NCBI GenBank assembly: GCA_015488325.1
Contig: WFOA01000055.1
Coordinates: 1 to 32,739 of the forward strand
Reading direction: 5' to 3'
Source of the DNA: Acidimicrobiia bacterium
GTDB lineage: Bacteria; Actinomycetota; Acidimicrobiia; Spongiisociales; ZC4RG35
Length of the DNA stretch: 32,739 nucleotides
Shown: piece after piece, positions 31,888 through 32,739 of the stretch
Numbering within the stretch: the first letter of the stretch is position 1
How the letters are laid out: each line of letters begins with the position of its first letter
Program-made: the position numbers and the translations under genes
The notes under the pieces: model-generated
Told to the model about the DNA's origin: nothing
Databases searched by the model: none
Seen by the model: the letters and a program-made list of their open reading frames with translations, nothing else

Positions 31888-31920
31888 CTGACGGTCGGAT
31901 TCGAACCGACTTGCGGTCAG
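31888..31920. promoter_or_regulatory. Nested palindrome before the last gene
   Basis: CTGAC-g-GTCGG-attcgaa-CCGAC-ttgcg-GTCAG gives two stacked 5-bp stems. It lies 11 nt after the DAO stop and overlaps the proposed -35 of the next gene, so it could be a terminator or an operator. Confidence 0.4.
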
Positions 31921-31938
31921 CACTTCGTTCGATACGTT
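31911..31938 (+). promoter_or_regulatory. Candidate promoter TTGCGG-16-TACGTT
   Basis: The -35-like TTGCGG (31911-31916) and -10-like TACGTT (31933-31938) are separated by 16 bases. Transcription near 31945 would include GAGGAGG at 31957-31963, seven bases before the ATG at 31971. Confidence 0.45.
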
Positions 31939-31970
31939 GCGCCGGACCGTCCCGTCGAGGAGGCTGGCGG

Positions 31971-32699
31971 ATGTCCGGAGACATCACCTTCGTCCACTAT
32001 TTTCCGATCGTCACGACCGGGCTGGGCCTGGTGTTCGCCGTCGTCCTGTTTCGGCATTGGCAGCGCACCCGCACGCCCTACGTCCTGTGGTGGTTCCTCG
32101 GCGTCGTCGCCTACGCGGTCGGCACCTTCGCCGAGGCGTACACGACGCTGTTCGGGTGGCAGGCCCCCATCTTCCGCACCTGGTACGTCGCCGGGGCGTT
32201 GCTCGGCGGCGCACCCCTCGCCCAGGGCACCGTCTACCTCCTGCTGAAACGGCGCACCGCCAACGTGTTGGCCGTCCTGCTGGTGGCCTACGTGGCGGTG
32301 GCGGCGACCTTCGTGATCCTGTCGCCGATCGACGCCGCCGCCGTGGAGACCCGCCGGCTCTCCGGGCAGGTGTTGGAATGGTCGTGGGTTCGCCTGTTCT
32401 CCCCCGTCGTCAACCTGTACGCCGTCATCTTCCTCGTCGGCGGCGCCATCCTGTCGGCGGTCCGGTATTGGCGTCGCTCGAATCGACCCATCGGCCGGGT
32501 GTGGGGCAACGTCCTCATCGCGATCGGTGCGATCCTCCCAGGAATCGGGGGAACGTACGCGCGGCTGGGTAAAGTAGAGGTCCTGTATGTCACCGAACTC
32601 GTCGGCCTCAGCCTCATCTACGCCGGATACCGTCTGATGGCGAAATCCCCCGCCGTGGCGATCCACACCGGCCAGCAGGAGGCGGCGGCCGCCGGATGA
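31971..32699 (+). CDS. Seven-helix integral membrane protein, unknown
   Basis: This 242-residue protein starts at the ATG at 31971 behind an excellent GAGGAGG site. It has about seven hydrophobic helices with short polar loops: for example FPIVTTGLGLVFAVVLF, VLWWFLGVVAYAVGTFAE, VLAVLLVAYVAVAATFVILS, FSPVVNLYAVIFLVGGAILS and VLIAIGAILPGIGGTYARLG. The N-terminus is outside by charge (HWQRTRTP and KRRTAN lie on alternating sides). No catalytic or cofactor motif is seen. The layout superficially resembles seven-helix sensor modules without a cytoplasmic domain. The last 40 bases of the window after the stop contain nothing recognised. Confidence 0.8.
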   Translation: MSGDITFVHYFPIVTTGLGLVFAVVLFRHWQRTRTPYVLWWFLGVVAYAVGTFAEAYTTLFGWQAPIFRTWYVAGALLGGAPLAQGTVYLLLKRRTANVLAVLLVAYVAVAATFVILSPIDAAAVETRRLSGQVLEWSWVRLFSPVVNLYAVIFLVGGAILSAVRYWRRSNRPIGRVWGNVLIAIGAILPGIGGTYARLGKVEVLYVTELVGLSLIYAGYRLMAKSPAVAIHTGQQEAAAAG

Positions 32700-32739
32700 T
32701 CCAACCTTGGGGCCGGGCCAATCCCCCCCACTCTCGCCC

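Noticed and set aside
31860-31975. A tRNA gene on the minus strand
   Set aside because: A T-arm-like core exists but no acceptor, D-arm or anticodon arm could be paired around it.

Overview
High-GC DNA in which nearly every base is coding, GTG starts are common, and many genes overlap by 1-4 nt or 8 nt. Several genes start 7-9 nt after a TAnnnT -10 box, which suggests leaderless mRNAs. Together with an actinobacterial-style caa3/aa3 oxidase block, this points to an actinobacterium, perhaps of the class Acidimicrobiia. That placement is inference; no rRNA or marker gene is present.

Layout. (1) 1-2230: aerobic respiratory oxidase operon, with the 3' end of subunit I, subunit III, a subunit IV-like protein and the assembly factor CtaG. 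(2) 2277-5103: two multi-spanning membrane proteins of unclear function on the minus strand and a 25-residue membrane microprotein. (3) 5106-8065, minus strand: a four-gene operon of an unrecognised protein, SelD, a thioredoxin-like [2Fe-2S] protein and an alpha/beta hydrolase. SelD is read through an in-frame UGA in the motif HGAG-U-ACK and is followed by a SECIS-like hairpin, so it is itself a selenoprotein. (4) 8151-14534: housekeeping genes (acyl-CoA dehydrogenase, HAD phosphatase, YbhB-like protein, SpoU methyltransferase, Maf, metallo-beta-lactamase-fold hydrolase, hemerythrin-like protein, universal stress protein). (5) 14665-17167: an ABC-2 exporter of one ATPase and two permeases.

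(6) 17015-25392: a signalling island. Two tandem paralogous PAS-histidine kinases on the minus strand have degenerate ATP-binding lobes, and the downstream one has lost and frameshifted its sensor region. Divergent from them is a canonical membrane histidine kinase, followed without gaps by a REC-HDOD regulator and a REC-degenerate HD-GYP regulator. (7) 25424-26105: a small membrane protein, possibly with a non-AUG/GUG/UUG start, coupled to a YozG-like XRE regulator.

(8) 26146-31876: catabolic genes. E1 alpha and beta of a 2-oxoacid dehydrogenase are followed by a 330-bp block of duplicated hairpin repeats. Then come a molybdenum hydroxylase large subunit without its usual FeS and FAD partners and an overlapping DAO-family flavoprotein. 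(9) 31971-32699: a seven-helix membrane protein of unknown function.

The most notable items are the selenocysteine SelD with its SECIS, the kinase/HDOD/pseudo-HD-GYP island with decaying paralogous kinases, the duplicated hairpin repeat, the orphan molybdenum hydroxylase, and the repeated leaderless promoter layout.
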